DNA from: JAYTQQ01 sp043746635
GTDB lineage: Bacteria; Bdellovibrionota; Bdellovibrionia; Bdellovibrionales; JAMPXM01
Assembly: GCA_043746635.1 (NCBI GenBank)
Contig: JAYTQQ010000121.1
Span: 1 to 27,279, forward strand
Reading direction: 5' to 3'
Length of the DNA: 27,279 nucleotides
Under the pieces are notes generated by a model. The model did no database searches and had not been told where the DNA came from. It worked only from the letters and a program-made list of their open reading frames with translations. Below, in pieces: positions 1 through 6,670 of this stretch. Position 1 is the first letter of the stretch. Each line of letters starts with the position of its first letter. The position numbers were made by a program, and so were the translations under genes.

Positions 1-1
1 C

Positions 2-916
2 AATGCATTAACGACTGGGAGCATTTTAAATCTCAGCACCTCAAGTGCTTCGCTGAATTCAACCAGTGGCTTACTCAATGTTGCAAACAATAGCGCTTCA
101 ACGACAGGGATGGTTGCACGCATTCAGGCGAATTCGACTGCGGGATCAGGGCTCTATGTGCTTGCCAATGGTAATGTTGGGCTTGGAACGGCAACGCCAA
201 CAGTTGCGTTGGATGTAAACGGTGGCGTGCGGGCAGGTAGTACGACGACAGTAACCAGCTGTGGAATGGGCGCCGCTGCTGGCGAAGGAACACAACGATA
301 CAATTATACTTCCCATGCTATGGAATATTGTAATGGCACGACTTGGGTGCCGGTCATTGCTACTCAGGGCGCAACACCACCTACTGCACCATCGGGATCG
401 GGATATTTCGTTATGACAGCGACGACTTGGAATGGAAACTTAGGTGGAATAAGTGGAGCAGATAGCAATTGCCTCACAGAGCTTTCATCAACCCACACAA
501 ATTGGGCTGGGTATGCTGACGCTAACTCGCGAGGACTTTTAAATGCTACGCATGTTAAAGCCTTCATTTGCAACATTTACACTTGTAACAACCTAATGCC
601 TTCAACAACCTATACCTATGCTGCCGCCAACGCGCCAGCAGCGGGTGGTGCGACGTTCACTACCGATGGTTCGGGTTTAGGACCAAATGATACAGTCAAC
701 TGGGCGGCCGCCAATCGCTTCTCTGGAGCTTACTCTTTTTGGTCCAATCGAATTGCGGGTAGCAGCTCAGCCTGGGGTTCAACACCGCAAACGAACTCGT
801 GGGGCGCAGCCTGTGATTACACCGGTTCAAAACCACTACGGGGGGATGGACTCAATCTGCAGGCAATACAGGGCTCTGGGGGACTACCACAAACGCAGAC
901 AGCAAAAGGTGGTTAG
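2..916 (+). CDS. Surface/tail-fibre-like protein, 3' part, C-terminal domain frameshifted
   Basis: The reading frame is open from the window edge, so the gene starts upstream. The first ATG at 110 has no reason to be the true start. The visible part begins with Ser/Thr/Asn-rich fibre sequence. Next come the module GNVGLGTATPTVALDVNGG and a short C...C segment ending in YCNGTTWVPV, typical of adhesin or fibre proteins in Bdellovibrio-like bacteria. From about base 400 there is a Cys-containing domain opening with YFVMTATTWNGNLGG and ISGADSNC. It resembles DUF1554 and the endostatin-type C-type-lectin-like fold. The frame stops at TAG 914-916, but the natural end of the domain lies in another frame (917-975). 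One G appears to be missing from the run at 840-845. Likely role: a secreted or surface-exposed binding fibre. Family assignment is from motifs only. Confidence 0.7.
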   Translation, partial: NALTTGSILNLSTSSASLNSTSGLLNVANNSASTTGMVARIQANSTAGSGLYVLANGNVGLGTATPTVALDVNGGVRAGSTTTVTSCGMGAAAGEGTQRYNYTSHAMEYCNGTTWVPVIATQGATPPTAPSGSGYFVMTATTWNGNLGGISGADSNCLTELSSTHTNWAGYADANSRGLLNATHVKAFICNIYTCNNLMPSTTYTYAAANAPAAGGATFTTDGSGLGPNDTVNWAAANRFSGAYSFWSNRIAGSSSAWGSTPQTNSWGAACDYTGSKPLRGDGLNLQAIQGSGGLPQTQTAKGG

Positions 917-975
917 ATCCGGCATCCGAAAACTGCTCTGTGTCGGCTAGTTTGCTTTGTATCGTGAATCCATAA
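846..975 (+). other. Out-of-frame true C-terminus of the fibre protein
   Basis: In frame 1, directly after the G run, the sequence reads G-G-W-T-Q-S-A-G-N-T-G-L-W and continues through RWLDPASENC to SASLLCIVNP and a TAA at 973-975. The closing Cys ... LLCIVN is what a DUF1554/endostatin-like domain should end with. The out-of-frame sequence actually used by the upstream frame (QAIQGSGGLPQTQTAKGG) has no such signature. Restoring one G to the six-G run at 840-845 joins the two frames. The cause could be mutation, phase variation or a sequencing or assembly error. Sequence alone cannot tell these apart. Confidence 0.7.
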
Positions 976-979
976 TTTA

Positions 980-1183
980 AACGTCGGCGTCGGAACGACT
1001 GCTCCGGCAAGCCGGTTGCATCTATACTCTTCAACTACCGACATGTCGGAAACAATCGAATCAACGTGGGGAGCATCCACGTTGAGCTTAAAATCTTTCG
1101 GTGGAGTGGCGTGGAGTATCGGTTCCGACAATGCGGGTAAATTCTGGCCAAGTTTGAAAGCGAGGTTAGATTTTTTGTTTTGA
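980..1183 (+). pseudogene. Fibre-gene relic (GVGTTAP...LHLYSS module)
   Basis: Immediately after the preceding gene, frame 2 is open from 968 to TGA 1181-1183 without a start codon. It encodes NVGVGTTAPASRLHLYSS, the classic tail-fibre repeat module, then a stretch containing SFGGVAWSIGSDNAGKFW, also typical of such proteins. The last 12 or so residues look degenerate. I read it as an internal fragment of a second fibre gene, truncated at both ends. The C-terminal stub at 3132-3392 could be the other end of the same gene, with the AbiE cassette in between. That connection is inference. Confidence 0.6.
1061..1085. repeat. Small hairpin inside the fibre relic
   Basis: A perfect 9-bp inverted repeat (tcaacgtgg / ccacgttga) with a 7-nt loop. 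A 12-bp palindrome, ccgacatgtcgg, lies just upstream at 1038-1049. No T tract follows, so it is not a convincing terminator. It may be chance in coding-derived sequence. Confidence 0.35.
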
Positions 1184-1245
1184 CGATTGGTGAAGTAAAT
1201 TTATTTTTCAAGGCAAATAAAGTGATCGAAACTGCACTTTGAGTT

Positions 1246-1291
1246 TGAATCATAAGTCACATTTGATTCTTGCAATGTGACTTATGATTCA
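1246..1291. repeat. Perfect 18-bp inverted repeat (IR1)
   Basis: Arms at 1246-1263 and 1274-1291 are perfectly complementary (left arm tgaatcataagtcacatt) around a 10-nt loop. It lies downstream of the minus-strand AbiE genes and overlaps the end of the small minus-strand ORF at 1257-1370. It could stop transcription from either side, although no clean T tract directly abuts it. It could also be a mobile-element end. Confidence 0.65.
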
Positions 1292-1370
1292 TTTCAACTC
1301 CGTATATTTTTTTGTCCACAAAAAACCATCTTGTTAGAATTGTGCCAATGCCGAACAGGACATAGGCCAT
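1257..1370 (-). CDS. Small hydrophobic ORF or relic, copy A (MAYVLFGIGT)
   Basis: A 37-codon minus-strand frame starts with MAYVLFGIGTILTRWFF. The frame is also open upstream, where it reads F-F before the Met. The hydrophobic stretch would make one membrane segment. The same peptide signature occurs in the small ORF at 3010-3108, on the other side of the AbiE cassette. The underlying DNA matches at 28 of 35 positions (1342-1376 against 3020-3055). I do not recognise the family. The C-terminal third runs into IR1 and is probably not native, so I treat this as a fragment. No good ribosome site is visible. Confidence 0.3.
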   Translation of the reverse strand: MAYVLFGIGTILTRWFFVDKKIYGVEMNHKSHCKNQM

Positions 1371-1427
1371 AAAAAAGTAGTTTAGATCTTTGGATTATCC
1401 GAACATGTCAGGTTCAAATTTAAATTT

Positions 1428-2258
1428 TTAGGGTTTTGGCAGACCACGAAGAAGCTCTTGAAATGCTACTTCAAAGTCAGGCACTTGACTAATGCTGGAG
1501 ACAGCACTGGGCCAGCCACGTTTCAAAAGACTGATATCAATTTTTGAAATATGGCCTTTGAGATCAAGTGGAAGTGAGGTCCCACGAAAGTCAAAACAGG
1601 CCGTCAGTGCTTGATGTAAAATCTCATGATTTGCTTTTGGCAGAAAAATACTAAGATCATAAATGTCTTTTGATCTTGAACTATTTTCTCCCCGTGCGAT
1701 GAGTGCATGAATTTTTTCAGCAATCATTGTTTCGATTGGATAAATCTGCCAACTGAGATCCCCGCCGCCAAGCATTTGACTTAAGTCTGCATTAATAGGG
1801 CTCGGTATTATAGGGTCACCAATACCAATATCAAGATGAAGAACTTGGGCGCGACGAAGATCATTAAGCGGCTCGCCAATTCCGCATCGAAACACAAGAC
1901 GAATGCCGCCGTACTCGCCTTGTGTTTCTAGATTCACTTCATTTTCATATTTAAACCATGTGGCATCGCCAATATCTTGCTCGGCAAGTTGTCGTGCATG
2001 ATCTAGTGATTCACGAAGATTCGCTCTATAAAGAAGTGCGTCGAGGTCAATTGTATAGCGGCCAGAATCATAATACCTGAGTGCGACGTATCCACCCTTA
2101 AAGACTAAATTAAGTTTCATTACCGGATCAGAAGTTAGACGGGCCACAAGTCGTTCTAATAAAAAAGAAGTGGCTACCATATTAAACGGCACCTGCTTTT
2201 GCCGTGAAATATTTGATAGCCGTTTTAAAATAGATGCGGATTTGGCCTTAAGACTCAT
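1428..2258 (-). CDS. abiEii: AbiEii-type nucleotidyltransferase toxin
   Basis: This is the toxin of a type IV AbiE toxin-antitoxin and phage-abortive-infection pair. It is a DNA-polymerase-beta-like nucleotidyltransferase of 276 aa. Visible motifs: K54-G-G with Tyr at 57, then D71-L-D73, which together form the metal/nucleotide site; LHLDIGIGDP around residues 141-149; ETMIAEK at 176-182; and RSKDIYDL at 195-202. The order and spacing match the AbiEii/DUF1814 family. I chose the ATG at 2258 because it overlaps the antitoxin stop as ATGA and has GGGAGG about 10 nt upstream. A longer frame from 2276 lacks such support. Known relatives modify tRNA acceptor ends and arrest growth. The exact target here is not visible. 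All catalytic residues appear intact. Confidence 0.88.
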   Translation of the reverse strand: MSLKAKSASILKRLSNISRQKQVPFNMVATSFLLERLVARLTSDPVMKLNLVFKGGYVALRYYDSGRYTIDLDALLYRANLRESLDHARQLAEQDIGDATWFKYENEVNLETQGEYGGIRLVFRCGIGEPLNDLRRAQVLHLDIGIGDPIIPSPINADLSQMLGGGDLSWQIYPIETMIAEKIHALIARGENSSRSKDIYDLSIFLPKANHEILHQALTACFDFRGTSLPLDLKGHISKIDISLLKRGWPSAVSSISQVPDFEVAFQELLRGLPKP

Positions 2259-2839
2259 GTGACGATGGCCTCCCAATATTTTTCTAGTGTTTTATGAAGC
2301 TTAAGTCGTCGCGCCATTTGGCCCAACTTCACCTCGTTAGTCAGCCCTTGTTGAATGGCCTTTCTGGTGGCTTGTATGACAATACGAGGACCAATTTTGC
2401 TGGCAAACTTCAGTGACTCTATGAGAGTGCGTTCTATATTCGTGATATAGAATGAATCCTTTTTTTCTATCCCATACCGAAAACTCGTTTGGGTTCGTAA
2501 ACATCGATAAAGGGATTTTGAGTTTCGTTTCTCCGGCGCAACAACGAGCCAAATCTGTGTAGGAACTTGTTCAATCAAGCCATAAAAAGAAAGGGCAGAA
2601 AGCCCTCCAATTGCTGATTCACTGCCAAAGGTCGCGCAGGCTACCGCAAAATCAAGATATTCAATATTTAAATCTGCTTCTGGATGTTGATAGAGGCCGC
2701 GGCCCACTCGCTCAATCAATCCCGCTTTCACCCATCGAGACAGCGTTGGCTGAGATACTCCAAACTTGGCACTAGCTATCGCAGCACTGAACAGCCCAAT
2801 TTTTTTAAGTCTCTTTATTGTCGCTGATGTATTCCTCAT
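2255..2839 (-). CDS. abiEi: AbiEi-type antitoxin / autorepressor
   Basis: Cognate antitoxin, 194 aa. Residues about 15-55 form a winged-helix DNA-binding domain (VSQPTLSRWVKAGLIERVGR), followed by GLYQHPE. The C-terminal part contains IGGLSALSFYGLIEQVP and QIWLVVAPEKR, the hallmark of AbiEi_4-type antitoxins. The stop codon overlaps the toxin start by 4 bp (ATGA), so the two are translationally coupled. AbiEi proteins neutralise AbiEii and repress their own promoter by binding inverted repeats. A perfect 19-bp inverted repeat lies 12 bp upstream of this start (2851-2898). The ATG at 2839 has no strong Shine-Dalgarno and the predicted promoter is very close, so the message may be nearly leaderless. 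Confidence 0.88.
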   Translation of the reverse strand: MRNTSATIKRLKKIGLFSAAIASAKFGVSQPTLSRWVKAGLIERVGRGLYQHPEADLNIEYLDFAVACATFGSESAIGGLSALSFYGLIEQVPTQIWLVVAPEKRNSKSLYRCLRTQTSFRYGIEKKDSFYITNIERTLIESLKFASKIGPRIVIQATRKAIQQGLTNEVKLGQMARRLKLHKTLEKYWEAIVT

Positions 2840-2850
2840 GCTTTTATATA

Positions 2851-2898
2851 ATGAATGAAAAATGACATTATTTCAACAAAATGTCATTTTTCATTCAT
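2851..2898 (-). promoter_or_regulatory. Perfect 19-bp inverted repeat, probable AbiEi operator (IR3)
   Basis: Arms 2851-2869 and 2880-2898 are perfectly complementary (left arm atgaatgaaaaatgacatt) with a 10-nt spacer. On the minus strand a -35-like TTGAAA (2871-2876) sits at the centre. A -10-like CATTAT (2848-2853) lies 17 bp further on, just before the abiEi ATG at 2839. A repressor bound here would cover the promoter, as known for other AbiEi antitoxins. The promoter assignment is inference. Confidence 0.6.
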
Positions 2899-2931
2899 CT
2901 CATTTTGGGCCGGCGCAGCTAAGTGAAGAAT

Positions 2932-2985
2932 TAACTGGCACCAGCCACTCACAATTTTGAATTTGTGAGTGGCTGGTACCAGTTA
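2932..2985. repeat. 23-bp inverted repeat with one mismatch (IR2)
   Basis: Arms 2932-2954 and 2963-2985 pair at 22 of 23 positions around an 8-nt loop. The core is ctggcaccagccactcacaa on the left and its complement with ggtacc on the right. No T tract follows on either strand. The size and GC-rich core suggest a REP-like or miniature mobile repeat, or a stable mRNA 3' end for the small minus-strand ORF at 3010-3108. Confidence 0.65.
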
Positions 2986-3009
2986 CAATAAATTTATCTC
3001 ACAAAGCTT

Positions 3010-3108
3010 TTATATTTTCGTGCCGATGCCAATTAGAACATAGGACACAAAAAAACAGGCCAACACTTTTGTTGGTTTTTCAATTCTATCTATATCGACG
3101 GGGATCAT
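3010..3108 (-). CDS. Small hydrophobic ORF, copy B (FFVSYVLIGIGT)
   Basis: A 32-aa minus-strand frame from ATG 3106-3108 to TAA 3010-3012. The first half is polar (MIPVDIDRIEKPTK) and the second half is one hydrophobic segment ending FFVSYVLIGIGTKI. It shares the F-F-x-[AS]-Y-V-L-x-G-I-G-T signature with copy A beyond the AbiE genes. IR2 lies directly downstream. No clear ribosome site was seen and I do not recognise the family. It may be a truncated member of a small membrane-protein family, or part of a repeat unit. Confidence 0.35.
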   Translation of the reverse strand: MIPVDIDRIEKPTKVLACFFVSYVLIGIGTKI

Positions 3109-3131
3109 AAGTCGCACAAGCACTCGAGTGA

Positions 3132-3392
3132 TTAAATCCTGACGACAAAGAGCTGACTGAGGTCAAACAGGTTAACTACACGGCATTCACGTATGTTTTA
3201 ATTAACGCCGTGAAGGATCTCTATCGACAGTGGGTCGACGACAGCAAAAACCTTCACCGCGATATCGCTTCGGTAAAATCGGAAAAAGCAGATAAGACTG
3301 ATGTTGACGAAAAAGTACGACAGCTGCAAGCCGAGAACGCTGACTTGAAATCACGGCTCGAACAAATCGAGAAGAAACTGAACCCCAAGTAA
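3132..3392 (+). pseudogene. C-terminal stub of a tail-fibre (S74/intramolecular-chaperone-like) protein
   Basis: The frame is open from a TGA at 3129-3131 to TAA 3390-3392. The only candidate start is a GTG at 3210, in the middle of a recognisable domain. Before that GTG the frame reads VKQVNYTAFTYVLINAVKDL, which matches the end of Peptidase_S74 / endosialidase-chaperone domains (normally ...AVNYxALVxxLVxAVKEL). After it comes a charged coiled coil with heptads, including LQAENADLKSRLEQIEKKL, the usual tail of these trimeric fibres. The rest of the fibre is missing. The fragment at 980-1183 on the far side of the AbiE cassette is a candidate for its other half. Confidence 0.65.
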
Positions 3393-3484
3393 AACCCTGC
3401 TTTCTCTCCGAATGGATGCCCCGTCCTTTAGGCCAAACAACGGCAATAGAAAAAGTTACGACGTCCCCCCAAGGAGAAATGCCT

Positions 3485-4153
3485 TCAGGATTTTGGCGAG
3501 GTCATTCGCGTCGCAAGAAAAAAAACGGAAAAAAGACATCCTAATATTCCGACAGGTAATAAATAACTCATCATCTCTTTAGATAATTCGCTGCCATGTT
3601 CATCCGCCCATTTCAATTCCGCGCGAAGAGTCGCGGGCGAAATTTCGGCGCGGCCGAGCGTTTTTGAATTTCGAAGTTGTGGACCTAAAATCGATATGAC
3701 ATCAGGATGTGCAAATTCTTTCGTGCTGGGATCAACAATCGTTCGAACTCCAATGCCCTCCATTAAATTTGCCGTCTGTGTTGGTGTCGCGTGCGCGATC
3801 ACCCAAAGCGGCGGCACGTTATGCTTAACACGAAACTCTCTTAAATCCTTCGTCGTATCTTCTGGATCAAAAGAAAAAATAAGCACTCGAAAATTTGAAC
3901 TATCTGCCCCACTTAACGCCAAGTCGTGCTCTAATTTCTCGATAATGACCGGGCAAGATCCATGGCATTTCGCATAGATCGGAACGAGCAGAAGCGAATG
4001 CCCCGAAAATTCGCGGAGTGAATGACTGATGCCAGTCTCATCTTCAATGATGATACTCCCCTTGAGTTCAGACTTCGGCTGATCAAGCGAGCTTTGCGCC
4101 CGCGAGGCGATCGAGATTCCGAAGAGAATTTGTAATGCCAAAATAAATTTCAT
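3485..4153 (-). CDS. SCO1/SenC-family copper chaperone for cytochrome oxidase
   Basis: A thioredoxin-fold periplasmic protein of 222 aa that delivers copper to, or reduces, the CuA site of subunit II. An N-terminal signal or anchor (residues 1-20) precedes the domain. The copper motif is C63-HGS-C67-P, and the conserved distal His is H149 (in FAHPD). A second hydrophobic segment at about 194-214 is followed by a basic end, so the protein is probably held in the membrane at its C-terminus. Its ATG overlaps the subunit I stop as ATGA (4150-4153), so it is the last gene of the oxidase operon. The C-terminal anchor is less common than the N-terminal one in this family. Confidence 0.87.
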   Translation of the reverse strand: MKFILALQILFGISIASRAQSSLDQPKSELKGSIIIEDETGISHSLREFSGHSLLLVPIYAKCHGSCPVIIEKLEHDLALSGADSSNFRVLIFSFDPEDTTKDLREFRVKHNVPPLWVIAHATPTQTANLMEGIGVRTIVDPSTKEFAHPDVISILGPQLRNSKTLGRAEISPATLRAELKWADEHGSELSKEMMSYLLPVGILGCLFSVFFLATRMTSPKS

Positions 4154-5868
4154 TTCGTTTCGACAGCGGCGGGACTGTCGGGCAAGAACCCTCTCGATCC
4201 CGGGTTTTTATCATTTAATATTTGATACAGCGGCGGCCCATAGGCAATGACCACAGCTACCACTGCAGCGACGATCCATGGTGTAAAATTCTCGACCCAC
4301 GTAACACTCTCATCGTGCAGGACTTCAGACATCGGCAATTTTAAAAAAATCGGATCGCTCCACTTTACTCTAGATTTCGCCAGCAGAGTTGAAAAAACGA
4401 CAAAGAAATAAATCACCATCGCGAGCGTCATCAAAATCCCACCAAAAAGTGCGATCACTGACGGCGTCAGCCACTCAGGATGATACATCGGCGACGATGG
4501 ATCTAACAAACCCAGCCCTAAATTCGTACGCCTCGGCATTCCCTGCAGACCCGTCACAAATGTACTTCCCGAAGAAATGAAAATACCGACCATCCAAATC
4601 CACGGGACCGACACTGTCAATTTTTTAAACTTCAATTCTTTGCCGGTCAGCTGCAAAATAAGAAAAAGAGTCATGCCGATGAAAGAAAGAAAAACCGGCC
4701 CGGCAACGGTCATGTGAAAATGAGCTGGCAACCAGGCCGTGTTATGCACAACCCTGTTCATCGAATACGAAGCGTTCACGATACCGGTGATGCCACCAAA
4801 AATAAAGATAAGTAGACCACAAAACAGGTATCCAAACAGCCATCGCTCAGAATCAAAATACGGAAGCTTTTTCCACCAAGCGAAAAGTCCCGAACCACCG
4901 TTTTTTCTAGCGGCATATTCGAGAGAGGCAGCAACAACAAAGGCCGTCATAAAACTCGGAAAAGCAATTAAGAATGTTAGGATCGAATGAAAAAATTTGA
5001 ATGAAGAATTAATCCCAGGCTCCGTGAATTGATGATGGAGCCCTAGCGGAGACGAAAAAACGATGAACCACATAAATGCTAAACGTGCTCCGAAATCGGT
5101 GTAGAGCTTTCCGCCGGCGACTTTTGGCAACATTGTGTAGTACATGACGTACGCCGGGAGAATCCAAAAATAAACAAGCGGATGACCGAAGAACCAAAAT
5201 AAAGTTCGGGCAAGCACAACGTTCACGGTCGGCACTAAACCGAGAGACCACGGCAACAACAATACGATGACCTCATACGCGACCGGTAAGGTCGCAATCA
5301 TCCAGACAATAAAGCTTGTAAAAATCCCGACCACAGCGAGCGGCGTTTTCACGCTTGGATTTAATTTTCTCCAGCGAAGATAGTTTGGAATCCAATTGAA
5401 AAATCCGATCCATGATCCGACGATCAATGCGACGAGACCAAAATAAAATACAGGATGAGCTTTGAGCGGCGGATAGAATGTATAAAGCACCGAAGCCTGG
5501 CCACTAAAAATAGCGATGGCGGTAGATAACGTGCCGCCAATCATGAGTATTGCCGAGGCCCATGTCATTTTCATGTTGAGCGGTAATTTCAAACAGTACC
5601 GAACGATAATATTACCAAAGGCAATTGCAAAAAAAGTAGTAAATACGATAGCGTTTATCACGCCGTGAGCAGTCAAACCCTGATAATAATCGATATGAGC
5701 GAAACTCGATTCGTGAATGAGACCAGAGCGATATACAAACTGCATGAGGCCGTGATAAATCCCGAAAATCAAGAGCACCACCGGAAACACTAGCTCTATA
5801 AGCACCACACGCTTGAGACTTGATTCAATCTGAATGGCCGCTTCTTCTTTAAGTAAACTTAATTCCAT
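4150..5868 (-). CDS. Cytochrome c oxidase subunit I, B-family (ba3-like)
   Basis: The haem-copper catalytic subunit, 572 aa, with about 13 hydrophobic segments. It reduces O2 to water while moving protons across the inner membrane. Ligands visible in order: H68 (TAHGVIN, low-spin haem); H229 and Y233 in FFGHPLVYFW (CuB and the cross-linked Tyr); H278-H279 in GLHHQF (CuB); H383 and H385 in LPAHFHMTVAG (high-spin and low-spin haems). GHPLVY lacks the Glu of the A-family GHPEVY motif. Together with the single-span subunit II and the tiny subunit IIa, this places it with ba3-type (B-family) oxidases. It starts 13 nt after subunit II and overlaps the SCO gene by 4 nt. Confidence 0.92.
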   Translation of the reverse strand: MELSLLKEEAAIQIESSLKRVVLIELVFPVVLLIFGIYHGLMQFVYRSGLIHESSFAHIDYYQGLTAHGVINAIVFTTFFAIAFGNIIVRYCLKLPLNMKMTWASAILMIGGTLSTAIAIFSGQASVLYTFYPPLKAHPVFYFGLVALIVGSWIGFFNWIPNYLRWRKLNPSVKTPLAVVGIFTSFIVWMIATLPVAYEVIVLLLPWSLGLVPTVNVVLARTLFWFFGHPLVYFWILPAYVMYYTMLPKVAGGKLYTDFGARLAFMWFIVFSSPLGLHHQFTEPGINSSFKFFHSILTFLIAFPSFMTAFVVAASLEYAARKNGGSGLFAWWKKLPYFDSERWLFGYLFCGLLIFIFGGITGIVNASYSMNRVVHNTAWLPAHFHMTVAGPVFLSFIGMTLFLILQLTGKELKFKKLTVSVPWIWMVGIFISSGSTFVTGLQGMPRRTNLGLGLLDPSSPMYHPEWLTPSVIALFGGILMTLAMVIYFFVVFSTLLAKSRVKWSDPIFLKLPMSEVLHDESVTWVENFTPWIVAAVVAVVIAYGPPLYQILNDKNPGSRGFLPDSPAAVETK

Positions 5869-5881
5869 ATTTTTAACTTTC

Positions 5882-6670
5882 TTATTTTATGCTCTTCAGA
5901 AACGCGGTGATTTGCTCAATCTCTTCTTCAGAAACTTGAAGTTGAGGCATCAATGCTTGGAATCCCTTTACAACTTTCGCCTGAGGTTGCAAAATCGACT
6001 CACGTATATAAGGGCCATCGACCAAAACTTTTGAACCATCACTTAAATCTTCGGTCTTTCCCCAGAGACCGCGAAAACTAGGACCCACGCTCGGCCCCGA
6101 CGATCCCAGCGAGTGACAGGCCGTACAACTTTTGCTTGCAACGAGTATCGCGCCAGCCTTTGCATCGTCATCTAAAATGGGTGGCGTAGATGCTCGGTCT
6201 TCAATCGAAACTGGTGCGGGATGATCTGATACTGTGATCGTCGTGATCATATTTTGGTGGCCCGTGCCGCAGTATTCATGACAGACGATAAAGTATTTTC
6301 CCGCTTTTGAGAACTTAATGTGTGCGTAGTTAACGGCGCCCGGTACGGCCATGAGATTCACATTCGTACCCAAAATTTGAAATCCGTGATTCACGTCGAT
6401 GCTGTTAAGGTAGATATCGACGTCGGCACCCGTTGGAAGTTCGATGTTGGCGGGCTCGAACGACCACATGCGGGCAACGTAGTGAATTTCAAAATGAGAC
6501 GGAGCCCTTTCGATTACTTTACCCTCTGTAAAGGCGGCAATGTTCGTCACACATCCAGGAAGATCGATCCCAAACTTCTTCACCGCAACGACCGTTAAGC
6601 TTACGAAAAAAATAAGAAGGACCAAGACTGCCAGTCCGACTCGAAGCTCGAGTTTTTGTGATGATTGCAT
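5882..6670 (-). CDS. Cytochrome c oxidase subunit II fused to cytochrome c
   Basis: The electron-entry subunit, 262 aa. One N-terminal transmembrane helix (about 10-31) leads to a periplasmic cupredoxin domain with the complete CuA set: H95, C130, E132, C134, H138 and M141 (VCHEYCGTGHQNM). A C-terminal cytochrome c domain follows, with haem motif C182-TA-C185-H186 and probable axial M241 (ALMPQL). The ATG at 6670 is chosen because AGGAAGG lies 5 nt upstream. The longer frame to 6709 begins with TTG and would overlap the subunit IIa gene. The start overlaps that gene's stop by one base (TAATG). A fused cytochrome c is familiar in A-family caa3 oxidases and is less usual next to a B-family subunit I. 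Confidence 0.9.
   Translation of the reverse strand: MQSSQKLELRVGLAVLVLLIFFVSLTVVAVKKFGIDLPGCVTNIAAFTEGKVIERAPSHFEIHYVARMWSFEPANIELPTGADVDIYLNSIDVNHGFQILGTNVNLMAVPGAVNYAHIKFSKAGKYFIVCHEYCGTGHQNMITTITVSDHPAPVSIEDRASTPPILDDDAKAGAILVASKSCTACHSLGSSGPSVGPSFRGLWGKTEDLSDGSKVLVDGPYIRESILQPQAKVVKGFQALMPQLQVSEEEIEQITAFLKSIK

Noticed and set aside
846..1183. Diversity-generating retroelement: lectin-like C-terminal domain followed by a possible template repeat
   Set aside because: No reverse transcriptase ORF is in the window and no near-copy of the domain's 3' end with A-position differences was found downstream.
3210..3392. Stand-alone 60-aa coiled-coil gene from the GTG at 3210
   Set aside because: The frame and the protein similarity continue upstream of the GTG to 3132, so it is the end of a truncated fibre protein, not a complete small gene.
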